NCBI RefSeq assembly: GCF_029227915.1
Contig: NC_079881.1
Coordinates: forward strand, 27,195,501 to 27,259,500
Direction of reading: 5' to 3'
Length of the DNA stretch: 64,000 bases
From: Hydractinia symbiolongicarpus
Lineage: Eukaryota > Cnidaria > Hydrozoa > Anthoathecata > Hydractiniidae
Shown: positions 49,099 through 60,724 of the stretch, one piece after another
Numbering within the stretch: position 1 is the stretch's first letter
Layout: every line of letters starts with the position of its first letter
The notes under the pieces: model-generated
The model's database searches: none
The model's input: only the letters and a program-made list of their open reading frames with translations
What the model was told of the DNA's origin: nothing
Made by a program: the position numbers and the translations under genes

Positions 49099-52000
49099 TT
49101 TTTGTTTGCCGGCGATTAAACCTCTTTCATTAAGCGTCTCATCAAAAATGAAAACATTTTTGAAAACTACAAGTCTCATGCGTTTTAGTGGTGAAAAAAA
49201 AATTTAAAAAATCATTGGGAAAATGAGTTTACTCCCTGGGTACTTTCTTTGCATACATTCGACACACGGGCCAAGCCCGGGATTTAGAGGAAATCGCTGG
49301 TTTTCGTTTGCCGGCGATTAAACCTCTTTCATTAAGCGTCTCATCAAAAATGAAAACATTTTTGAAAACTACAAGTCTCATGCGTTTTAGTGGTGAAAAA
49401 ATAATTTAAAAAATCGTTCGGGAAATGAGTTTACTCCCTTGGTACTTTCTTTGTATACTTTTGACTATACGGGCCGAGTCCGGGATTTACGGGAAATCGC
49501 AGGTTTTCGTTTGCCGGCGATTAAACTTCTTTTATTCAGCGTCCCATCAAAAATGAAAACATTTTTGAAAACTACAAGTCTTATGCGTTTTAGTGGTGAA
49601 AAAATAATATAAAAAATCGTTCGGGAAATGAGTTTACTCCCTGGGTACTTTCTTTGTATACTTTTTACTATACGGGCCAAGCCCGGGATTTACGGGAAAT
49701 CGCGGGTTTTCGTTTGCCGGCGATTAAACCTCTTTCATTGAGCGTCTCATCGAAAATGAAAACATTTTAGAAAACTACAGGTCTCATGTGTTTTAGTGGT
49801 GAAAAAATAATTTAAAAAATCGTTCGGGAAATGAGTTTACTCCCTGGGTACTTTCTTTGTATACTTTTGACTATACGGGCCGAGTTCGGGAGTTACGGGA
49901 AGTCGCGGGTTTTCGTTTGCCGGCGATTAAACTTCTTTTATTCAGTGTCTCATCAAAAATGAAAACATTTTTAAAAACTACAAGTCTCATGGGCTTTTGT
50001 GGTGAAACAATAATTTGAAAAATCGTTCGGAAAATGACTTTACTCACAAGGTACTTTCTTTGTATACATTCGACTATACGGGCCGAGTCTGGGATTTACG
50101 GGAAATCGCAGGTTTTCGTTTGCCGGCGATCAAACCTCTTTCATTAAGCGTCTCATCAAAAATGAAAACATTTTTAAAAACTACAAGTCTCATGCGTTTT
50201 AGTGGTGAAAAAAAAATTTAAAAAATCATTGGGAAAATGAGTTTACTCCCTGGGTACTTTCTTTGCATACATTCGACACACGGGCCAAGCCCGGGATATA
50301 GAGGAAATCGCTGGTTTTCGTTTGCCGGCGATTAAACCTCTTTCATTAAGCGTCTCATCAAAAATGAAAACATTTTTAAAAACTACAAGTCTCATGCGTT
50401 TTAGTGGTGAAAAAATAATTTAAAAAATCGTTTGGGAAATGAGTTTACTCCCTGGGTACTTTCTTTGTATACTTTTGACTATACGGGCCGAGTCCGGGAT
50501 TTACGGGAAATCGCGGGTTTTCGTTTGCCGGCGATTAAACTTCTTTTATTCAGCGTCCCATCAGAAATGAAAACATTTTTGAAAACTACAAGTCTTATGC
50601 GTTTTAGTGGTGAAAAAATAATATAAAAAATCGTTCGGGAAATGAGTTTACTCCCTGGGTACTTTCTTTGTATACTTTTGACTATACGGGCCAAGCCCGG
50701 GATTTACGGGAAATCGCTGGTTTTCGTTTGCCAGCGATTAAACCTCTTTCATTAAGCGTCTCATCGAAAATGAAAACATTTTTGAAAACTACAGGTCTCA
50801 TGCGTTTTAGTGGTGAAAAAATAATTTAAAAAATCGTTCGGGAAATGAGTTTACTTCCTGGGTACTTTCTTTGTATACTTTTGACTATACGGGCCGAGTT
50901 CGGGAGTTACGGGAAGTCGCGGGTTTTCGTTTGCCGGCGATTAAACTTCTTTTATTCAGCGTCTCATCAAAAATGAAAACATTTTTAAAAACTACAAGTC
51001 TCATGGGCTTTTGTGGTGAAACAATAATTTGAAAAATCGTTCGGAAAATGACTTTACTCACAAGGTACTTTCTTTGTATACATTCGACTATACGGGCCGA
51101 GTCTGGGATTTACGGGAAATCGCAGGTTTTCGTTTGCCGGCGATCAAACCTCTTTCATTAAGCGTCTCATCAAAAATGAAAACATTTTTAAAAACTACAA
51201 GTCTCATGGGCTTTAGTGGTGAAATAATAATTTAAAAAATCGTTCGGGAAATGAGTTTACTCCCTGGGTACTTTCTTTGTACACTTTTGACTATACGGGC
51301 CGAGTCTGGGATTTATGGGAAATCGCAGGTTTTCGTTTGCCGGCGATTAAACTTCTTTTATTCAGAGTCTCATCAAAAATGAAAACATTTTTGAAAACTA
51401 CAAGTCTCATGCGATTTAGTGGTGAAAAGATAATTTAAAAAATCGTTCTGGAAATGAGTTTACTCACAGGGTACTTTCTTTGTATACATTCGACTATACG
51501 GGACAAGCCCGGGATTTACGGGAAATCGCGGGTTTTCGTTTGCCGGCGGTTAAACCTCTTTCATTAAGCGTCTCATTAAAAATGAAAACATTTTCGAAAA
51601 CTACAAGTCTCATTCGTTCTAGTGGTGCAGAAATAATTTGAAAAATTGTTCGGTCAATCAGTTTACTCATTGGGTACTTTCTTTATATACATTCAACTGT
51701 ACGTGCTAAGCCCGGGATTTACGGGAAATCGCGGGTTTTCGTTTGCCGGCGATTAAACTTCTTTTATTCAGCGTCTCATCAAAAATGAAAACAAGTTTGA
51801 AAACTACAAGTCTCATGCGTTTTAGTGGTGAAAAAATAATTTAAAAAATCGTTCGGGAAATGAGTTTACTCCCTGGGTACTTTCTTTGTATACTTTTGAC
51901 TATACGGGCCAAGCCCGGGATTTACGGGAAATCGCGTGTTTTCGTTTGCCGGCGATTAAACTTCTTTTATTCAGCGTCTCGTCAAAAATGAAAACATTTT

Positions 52001-52942
52001 TGAAAACTAAAAGTCTTATGCGTTTTAGTGGTGAAAACATAATTTAAAAAATCGTTCGGGAAATGAGTTTACTCCCTGGGTACTTTCTTTGTATACTTTT
52101 GACTATACCGGCCGAGTCTGGGATTTACGGGAAATCGCAGGTTTTCGTTTGCCGGCGATTAAACTTCTTGTATTCAGCGTCTCATCAAAAATGAAAACAT
52201 TTTTGAAAACTACAAGTCTCATGCAATTTAGTGGTGAAAAGATAATTTAAAAAATCGTTCTGGAAATGAGTTTACTAACAGGGTACTTTCTTTGTATACA
52301 TTCGACTATACGGGCCAAGCCCGGGATTTACGGGAAATCGCGGGTTTTCCTTTGCCGGCGATTAAACCTCTTTCATTAAGCGTCTCATTAAAAATGAAAA
52401 CATTTTTGAAAACTACAAGTCTCATTCGTTCTAGTGGTGCAGAAGTAATTTGAAAAATCGTTCGGGAAATCAGTTTACTCATTGGGTACTTTCTTTGTAT
52501 ACTTTTGACTATACGGGCCAAGCCCGGGATTTACGGGAAATCGCGGGTTTTCGTTTGCCGGCGATTAAACTTCTTTTATTCAGCGTCTCATCAAAAATGA
52601 AAACAAGTTTGAAAACTACAAGTCTCATGCGTTTTAGTGGTGAAAAAATAATTTAAAAAATCGTTCTGGAAATGAGTTTACTCACAGGGTACTTTCTTTG
52701 TATACATTCGACTATACGGGCCAAGCCCGGGATTTACGGGAAATCGCGGGTTTTCGTTTGCCGGCGATTAAACCTCTTTCATTAAGCGTCTCATCAAAAA
52801 TGAAAACATTTTTGAAAACTACAAGTCTCATGCGTTTTAGTGGTGAAAAAAAAATTTAAAAAATCATTGGGAACATGAGTTTACTCCCTGGGTACTTTCT
52901 TTGTATACATTCGACACACGGGCCAAGCCCGGGATTTAGGGG
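49099..52942 (+). repeat. 3,844-bp tandem duplication, copy 1
   Basis: This segment starts at TTTTTGTTTGCC inside an M monomer and ends at TTTAGGGG inside an X-type monomer. It is repeated immediately downstream. It contains X, L, I, J, K, X, L, I, J, K, R, E, V and other monomers, so it includes an older internal five-monomer (1,014 bp) repeat starting at 49,372 and 50,386. The right half (51,400-52,800) carries monomers like those of the 12-mer block, for example V with CATTCGTTCTAG. Confidence 0.93.
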
Positions 52943-53013
52943 TTTTTGTTTGCCGGCGATTAAACCTCTTTCATTAAGCGTCTCATCAAAAATGAAAACA
53001 TTTTTGAAAACTA
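52822..53013 (+). repeat. 192-bp junction monomer of the 3,844-bp duplication
   Basis: The monomer starts as X (CATTGGGAACATGAG, CGACACACGGG) and runs to GGGATTTAGGGG, then switches to TTTTTGTTTGCCGGCG, which is the M-monomer sequence at 49,099. It lacks the AAATCGCTGGT segment and is 11 bp shorter than 203. Run-of-G microhomology (GGG at 49,096-49,098 and GGGG at 52,939-52,942) lies at the join. Confidence 0.92.
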
Positions 53014-56000
53014 CAAGTCTCATGCGTTTTAGTGGTGAAAAAAAAATTTAAAAAATCATTGGGAAAATGAGTTTACTCCCTGGGTACTTTCTTTGCATAC
53101 ATTCGACACACGGGCCAAGCCCGGGATTTAGAGGAAATCGCTGGTTTTCGTTTGCCGGCGATTAAACCTCTTTCATTAAGCGTCTCATCAAAAATGAAAA
53201 CATTTTTGAAAACTACAAGTCTCATGCGTTTTAGTGGTGAAAAAATAATTTAAAAAATCGTTCGGGAAATGAGTTTACTCCCTTGGTACTTTCTTTGTAT
53301 ACTTTTGACTATACGGGCCGAGTCCGGGATTTACGGGAAATCGCAGGTTTTCGTTTGCCGGCGATTAAACTTCTTTTATTCAGCGTCCCATCAAAAATGA
53401 AAACATTTTTGAAAACTACAAGTCTTATGCGTTTTAGTGGTGAAAAAATAATATAAAAAATCGTTCGGGAAATGAGTTTACTCCCTGGGTACTTTCTTTG
53501 TATACTTTTTACTATACGGGCCAAGCCCGGGATTTACGGGAAATCGCGGGTTTTCGTTTGCCGGCGATTAAACCTCTTTCATTGAGCGTCTCATCGAAAA
53601 TGAAAACATTTTAGAAAACTACAGGTCTCATGTGTTTTAGTGGTGAAAAAATAATTTAAAAAATCGTTCGGGAAATGAGTTTACTCCCTGGGTACTTTCT
53701 TTGTATACTTTTGACTATACGGGCCGAGTTCGGGAGTTACGGGAAGTCGCGGGTTTTCGTTTGCCGGCGATTAAACTTCTTTTATTCAGTGTCTCATCAA
53801 AAATGAAAACATTTTTAAAAACTACAAGTCTCATGGGCTTTTGTGGTGAAACAATAATTTGAAAAATCGTTCGGAAAATGACTTTACTCACAAGGTACTT
53901 TCTTTGTATACATTCGACTATACGGGCCGAGTCTGGGATTTACGGGAAATCGCAGGTTTTCGTTTGCCGGCGATCAAACCTCTTTCATTAAGCGTCTCAT
54001 CAAAAATGAAAACATTTTTAAAAACTACAAGTCTCATGCGTTTTAGTGGTGAAAAAAAAATTTAAAAAATCATTGGGAAAATGAGTTTACTCCCTGGGTA
54101 CTTTCTTTGCATACATTCGACACACGGGCCAAGCCCGGGATATAGAGGAAATCGCTGGTTTTCGTTTGCCGGCGATTAAACCTCTTTCATTAAGCGTCTC
54201 ATCAAAAATGAAAACATTTTTAAAAACTACAAGTCTCATGCGTTTTAGTGGTGAAAAAATAATTTAAAAAATCGTTTGGGAAATGAGTTTACTCCCTGGG
54301 TACTTTCTTTGTATACTTTTGACTATACGGGCCGAGTCCGGGATTTACGGGAAATCGCGGGTTTTCGTTTGCCGGCGATTAAACTTCTTTTATTCAGCGT
54401 CCCATCAGAAATGAAAACATTTTTGAAAACTACAAGTCTTATGCGTTTTAGTGGTGAAAAAATAATATAAAAAATCGTTCGGGAAATGAGTTTACTCCCT
54501 GGGTACTTTCTTTGTATACTTTTGACTATACGGGCCAAGCCCGGGATTTACGGGAAATCGCTGGTTTTCGTTTGCCGGCGATTAAACCTCTTTCATTAAG
54601 CGTCTCATCGAAAATGAAAACATTTTTGAAAACTACAGGTCTCATGCGTTTTAGTGGTGAAAAAATAATTTAAAAAATCGTTCGGGAAATGAGTTTACTT
54701 CCTGGGTACTTTCTTTGTATACTTTTGACTATACGGGCCGAGTTCGGGAGTTACGGGAAGTCGCGGGTTTTCGTTTGCCGGCGATTAAACTTCTTTTATT
54801 CAGCGTCTCATCAAAAATGAAAACATTTTTAAAAACTACAAGTCTCATGGGCTTTTGTGGTGAAACAATAATTTGAAAAATCGTTCGGAAAATGACTTTA
54901 CTCACAAGGTACTTTCTTTGTATACATTCGACTATACGGGCCGAGTCTGGGATTTACGGGAAATCGCAGGTTTTCGTTTGCCGGCGATCAAACCTCTTTC
55001 ATTAAGCGTCTCATCAAAAATGAAAACATTTTTAAAAACTACAAGTCTCATGGGCTTTAGTGGTGAAATAATAATTTAAAAAATCGTTCGGGAAATGAGT
55101 TTACTCCCTGGGTACTTTCTTTGTACACTTTTGACTATACGGGCCGAGTCTGGGATTTATGGGAAATCGCAGGTTTTCGTTTGCCGGCGATTAAACTTCT
55201 TTTATTCAGAGTCTCATCAAAAATGAAAACATTTTTGAAAACTACAAGTCTCATGCGATTTAGTGGTGAAAAGATAATTTAAAAAATCGTTCTGGAAATG
55301 AGTTTACTCACAGGGTACTTTCTTTGTATACATTCGACTATACGGGACAAGCCCGGGATTTACGGGAAATCGCGGGTTTTCGTTTGCCGGCGGTTAAACC
55401 TCTTTCATTAAGCGTCTCATTAAAAATGAAAACATTTTCGAAAACTACAAGTCTCATTCGTTCTAGTGGTGCAGAAATAATTTGAAAAATTGTTCGGTCA
55501 ATCAGTTTACTCATTGGGTACTTTCTTTATATACATTCAACTGTACGTGCTAAGCCCGGGATTTACGGGAAATCGCGGGTTTTCGTTTGCCGGCGATTAA
55601 ACTTCTTTTATTCAGCGTCTCATCAAAAATGAAAACAAGTTTGAAAACTACAAGTCTCATGCGTTTTAGTGGTGAAAAAATAATTTAAAAAATCGTTCGG
55701 GAAATGAGTTTACTCCCTGGGTACTTTCTTTGTATACTTTTGACTATACGGGCCAAGCCCGGGATTTACGGGAAATCGCGTGTTTTCGTTTGCCGGCGAT
55801 TAAACTTCTTTTATTCAGCGTCTCGTCAAAAATGAAAACATTTTTGAAAACTACAAGTCTTATGCGTTTTAGTGGTGAAAACATAATTTAAAAAATCGTT
55901 CGGGAAATGAGTTTACTCCCTGGGTACTTTCTTTGTATACTTTTGACTATACCGGCCGAGTCTGGGATTTACGGGAAATCGCAGGTTTTCGTTTGCCGGC

Positions 56001-56786
56001 GATTAAACTTCTTGTATTCAGCGTCTCATCAAAAATGAAAACATTTTTGAAAACTACAAGTCTCATGCAATTTAGTGGTGAAAAGATAATTTAAAAAATC
56101 GTTCTGGAAATGAGTTTACTAACAGGGTACTTTCTTTGTATACATTCGACTATACGGGCCAAGCCCGGGATTTACGGGAAATCGCGGGTTTTCCTTTGCC
56201 GGCGATTAAACCTCTTTCATTAAGCGTCTCATTAAAAATGAAAACATTTTTGAAAACTACAAGTCTCATTCGTTCTAGTGGTGCAGAAGTAATTTGAAAA
56301 ATCGTTCGGGAAATCAGTTTACTCATTGGGTACTTTCTTTGTATACTTTTGACTATACGGGCCAAGCCCGGGATTTACGGGAAATCGCGGGTTTTCGTTT
56401 GCCGGCGATTAAACTTCTTTTATTCAGCGTCTCATCAAAAATGAAAACAAGTTTGAAAACTACAAGTCTCATGCGTTTTAGTGGTGAAAAAATAATTTAA
56501 AAAATCGTTCTGGAAATGAGTTTACTCACAGGGTACTTTCTTTGTATACATTCGACTATACGGGCCAAGCCCGGGATTTACGGGAAATCGCGGGTTTTCG
56601 TTTGCCGGCGATTAAACCTCTTTCATTAAGCGTCTCATCAAAAATGAAAACATTTTTGAAAACTACAAGTCTCATGCGTTTTAGTGGTGAAAAAAAAATT
56701 TAAAAAATCATTGGGAACATGAGTTTACTCCCTGGGTACTTTCTTTGTATACATTCGACACACGGGCCAAGCCCGGGATTTAGGGG
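52943..56786 (+). repeat. 3,844-bp tandem duplication, copy 2
   Basis: By eye only two base differences from copy 1 were found: A at 50,733 against G at 54,577, and A at 52,010 against C at 55,854. Copy 2 ends at TTTAGGGG (56,779-56,786) and continues into AAATCGCTGG, the natural continuation of that monomer, whereas copy 1 continues into copy 2. This fixes the direction and the junction. Confidence 0.93.
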
Positions 56787-57273
56787 AAATCGCTGGTTTT
56801 CGTTTGTCGGCGATTAAACCTCTTTCATTAAGCGTCTCATTAAAAATGAAAACATTTTTGAAAACTACAAGTCTCATGCGTTTTAGTGGTGAAAAAATAA
56901 TTTAAAAAATCGTTCGGGAAATAAGTTTACTCCCTGGGTACTTTCTTTGTATACTTTTGACTATACGGGCCAAGCCCGGGATTTACGTGAAATCGCTGGT
57001 TTTCGTTTGCCGGCAATTAAACCTCTTTCATTAAGGGTCTCATCAAAAATGAAAACATTTTTGAAAACTACAAGTCTCATGCGTTTTAGTGGTGAAAAAA
57101 TAATTCAAAAAATCGTTCGGGAAATGGGTTTACTCCCTGGGTACTTTCTTTGTATACTTTTGAATATACGGGCCGAGTTCGGGAGTTACGGGGAGTCGCG
57201 GGTTTTCGTTTGCCGGCGATTAAACTTCTTTTATTCAGCGTCTCATCAAAAATGAAAACATTTTTAAAAACTA
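56787..57273 (+). repeat. Short transition stretch of diverged monomers
   Basis: About 2.4 monomers follow the 3.8-kb duplication. They carry GTTTGTCGGCG, TTACGTGAAATCGCTGG, GCCGGCAATTAAACC and AAGGGTCTC, all unusual in the array. The J-like monomer at 57,071 has GAATATACGGG and GGGGAGTCGCGGG. Confidence 0.7.
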
Positions 57274-59303
57274 CAAGTGTCATGGGCTTTAGTGGTGAAA
57301 CAATCATTTGAAAAATCGTTCGGGAAATGAGTTTACTCCCTGGGTACTTTTTTTGTATACTTTTGACTTTAAAGGCCGAGTCCGGGATTTACGGGAAATC
57401 GCAGGTTTTCGTTTGCCGGCGATTAAACTTCTTTTATTCAGCGTCTCATCAAAAATAAAAACATTTTTGAAAACTACAAGTCTCATGCGTTTTCGTGGTG
57501 AAAAAATAATTTAGAAGATCGTTCGGGAAATGATTTTACTTTCTGGGTACTTTCTTTGTATACTTTTGACTATACGGGCCGAGTTTGGGAGTTACGGGAA
57601 GTCGCGGGTTTTCGTTTGCCGGCGATTAAACTTCTTTTATTCAGCGACTCATCAAAAATGAAAACATTCTTAAAAACTACAAGTCTCATGGGCTTTAGTG
57701 GTGAAACAATAATTTAAAAAATCGTTCGGGAAATGAGTTTACTCCCTGGGTACTTTTTTTGTATACTTTTGACTTTAAAGGCCGAGTCCGGGATTTACGG
57801 GAAATCGCAGGTTTTCGTTTGCCGGCGATTAAACTTCTTTTATTCAGCGTCTCATCAAAAATAAAAACATTTTTGCAAACTACAAGTCTCATGCGTTTTA
57901 GTGGTGAAAAAATAATTTAAAAGATCGTTCGGGAAATGAGTTTACTCCCTGGTTACTTTCTTTGTATACTTTTGACTATACGGGCCGAGTCCGGGGTTTA
58001 CGTGAAATGGCGGCTTTTCGTTTGCCGGCTAATAAACTCCTTTTATTCAGCGTCTCAGCAAAAATGAAAACATTTTTATAAACTACAAGTCTCATGGGAT
58101 TTAGTGGTGAAATAATAATTTAAAAAATCGTTCGGGGAATGAGTTTACTCCCTGGGTACTTTCTTTGTATACATTCGACTATACGGGCCGAGCCCGGGAT
58201 TTACGGGAAATCGCGGGTTTTCGTTTGCCGGCGATTAAACTTTCTTTATTCAGCGTCTCATCAAAAATGAAAACATTTTTAAAAACTACAAGTCTCATGG
58301 GCTTTAGTGGTGAAACAATCATTTGAAAAATCGTTCGGGAAATGAGTTTACTCCCTGGGTACTTTTTTTGTATACTTTTGACTTTAAAGGCCGAGTCCGG
58401 GATTTACGGGAAATCGCAGGTTTTCGTTTGCCGGCGATTAAACTTCTTTTATTCAGCGTCTCATCAAAAATAAAAACATTTTTGAAAACTACAAGTCTCA
58501 TGCGTTTTAGTGGTGAAAAAATAATTTAGAAGATCGTTCGGGAAATGAGTTTACTTTCTGGGTACTTTCTTTGTATACTTTTGACTATACGGGCCGAGTT
58601 TGGGAGTTACGGGAAGTCGCGGGTTTTCGTTTGCCGGCGATTAAACTTCTTTTATTCAGCGACTCATCAAAAATGAAAACATTCTTAAAAACTACAAGTC
58701 TCATGGGCTTTAGTGGTGAAACAATAATTTAAAAAATCGTTCGGGAAATGAGTTTACTCCCTGGGTACTTTTTTTGTATACTTTTGACTTTAAAGGCCGA
58801 GTCCGGGATTTACGGGAAATCGCAGGTTTTCGTTTGCCGGCGATTAAACTTCTTTTATTCAGCGTCTCATCAAAAATAAAAACATTTTTGCAAACTACAA
58901 GTCTCATGCGTTTTAGTGGTGAAAAAATAATTTAAAAGATCGTTCGGGAAATGAGTTTACTCCCTGGGTACTTTCTTTGTATACTTTTGACTATACGGGC
59001 CGAGTCCGGGGTTTACGTGAAATGGCGGCTTTTCGTTTGCCGGCTAATAAACTCCTTTTATTCAGCGTCTCAGCAAAAATGAAAACATTTTTATAAACTA
59101 CAAGTCTCATGGGATTTAGTTGTGAAATAATAATTTAAAAAATCGTTCGGGGAATGAGTTTACTCCCTGGGTACTTTCTTTGTATACATTCGACTATACG
59201 GGCCGAGCCCGGGATTTACGGGAAATCGCGGGTTTTCGTTTGCCGGCGATTAAACTTTCTTTATTCAGCGTCTCATCAAAAATAAAAACATTTTCGAAAA
59301 CTA
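57274..59303 (+). repeat. Five-monomer tandem duplication (2 x 1,015 bp)
   Basis: Copy 1 is 57,274-58,288 and copy 2 is 58,289-59,303. Both carry GACTTTAAAGGCCGAG, CATCAAAAATAAAAAC, GAAATGGCGGC, GCCGGCTAATAAACTCC and CTTTCTTTATTCAGCG. Differences seen include GTCATGGGC against CTCATGGGC, TTTTCGTGG against TTTTAGTGG, GGTTACTTTC against GGGTACTTTC and the AATGAAAACATTTTTA tail of copy 1 against AATAAAAACATTTTCG in copy 2. Monomers here depart further from the consensus than in the left half of the window, including in the GC core. Confidence 0.87.
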
Positions 59304-59506
59304 CAAGTCTCATGCGTTTAAGTGGTGAAAAAATAATTTAAAAGATCGTTCGGGAAATGAGTTTACTCCCTGAGTACTTTCTTTGTATACTTTTGACTAT
59401 ACGGGCCAAGCCCGGGATTTACGGTAAATCGCGGGTTTTCGTTTGCCGGCGATTAAACTTCCTTTATTCAGCGTCTCATCAAAAATGAAAACATTTTTGA
59501 AAACTA
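59304..59506 (+). repeat. Single linking monomer
   Basis: One 203-bp monomer (CTCATGCGTTTAAGTGG, AAAAGATCGTTCGG, TTACGGTAAATCG, AAACTTCCTTTATTC) sits between the 1,015-bp and the 609-bp duplications. Its start resembles the fourth monomer of the 1,015-bp unit. Confidence 0.7.
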
Positions 59507-60724
59507 CAAGTCTTATGCGTTTTAGTGGTGAAAAAATAATTTAAAAAATCGTTCTGGAAATGAGTTTACTCACAGGGTACTCTCTTTGTATACATTCGAC
59601 TATGCGGGCCAAGCCCGGGATTTGCGGGAAATCGCGGGTTTTCGTTTGCCGGCGATTAAACCTCTTTCATTAAGCGTCTCATCAAAAATGAAAACAAGTT
59701 TAAAAACTACAAGTCTCATGCGTTTTAGTGGTGAAAAAATAATTGAAAAAATCGTTCTGAAAATGATTTTACTCCCTGTGTACTTTCTTTGTATACATTT
59801 GACTATACGGGCCAAGCCCGGGATTTACAGGAAATCGCGGGTTTTCGTTTGCCGGCGATTAAACTTCTTTTATTCAGCGTCTCATCAAAAATGAAAACAT
59901 TTTTAAAAACTACAAGTCTCATGGGCTTTAGTGGTGAAACAATAATTTGAAAAATCGTTCGGGAAATGAGTTTACTCCCTGGGTACTTTTTTTGTATACT
60001 TTTGACTTTAAAGGCCGAGTCCGGGATTTACGGGAAATTGCAGGTTTTCGTTTGCCGGCGATTAAACTTCTTTTATTCAGCGTCTCATCAAAAATAAAAA
60101 CATTTTTGAAAACTACAAGTCTTATGCGTTTTAGTGGTGAAAAAATAATTTAAAAAATCGTTCTGGAAATGAGTTTACTCACAGGGTACTCTCTTTGTAT
60201 ACATTCGACTATGCGGGCCAAGCCCGGGATTTGCGGGAAATCGCGGGTTTTCGTTTGCCGGCGATTAAACCTCTTTCATTAAGCGTCTCATCAAAAATGA
60301 AAACAAGTTTAAAAACTACAAGTCTCATGCGTTTTAGTGGTGAAAAAATAATTGAAAAAATCGTTCTGGAAATGATTTTACTCCCTGTGTACTTTCTTTG
60401 TATACATTTGACTATACGGGCCAAGCCCGGGATTTACAGGAAATCGCGGGTTTTCGTTTGCCGGCGATTAAACTTCTTTTATTCAGCGTCTCATCAAAAA
60501 TGAAAACATTTTTGAAAACTACAAGTCTCATTCGTTCTAGTGGTGCCGAAATAATTTGAAATATCGTTCGGGAAATCAGTTTACTCATTGGGTAGTTTCT
60601 TTATATACATTCAACTATACGTGCCAAGCCCGGGATTCACGGGAAATTGCGGGTTTTCGTTTGCCGGCGATTAAACTTCTTTTGTTCAGCGTCTCATCAA
60701 AAATGAAAACAAGTTTGAAAACTA
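59507..60724 (+). repeat. Three-monomer (609 bp) partial duplication
   Basis: Copy 1 is 59,507-60,115 and copy 2 is 60,116-60,724. The first two monomers match closely, sharing GGGTACTCTC, GACTATGCGGG, AATAATTGAAAAAATCG, CTCCCTGTGTAC and GGATTTACAGG. The third monomer differs: K-like with GACTTTAAAGG in copy 1, V-like with CATTCGTTCTAG in copy 2. Confidence 0.85.
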
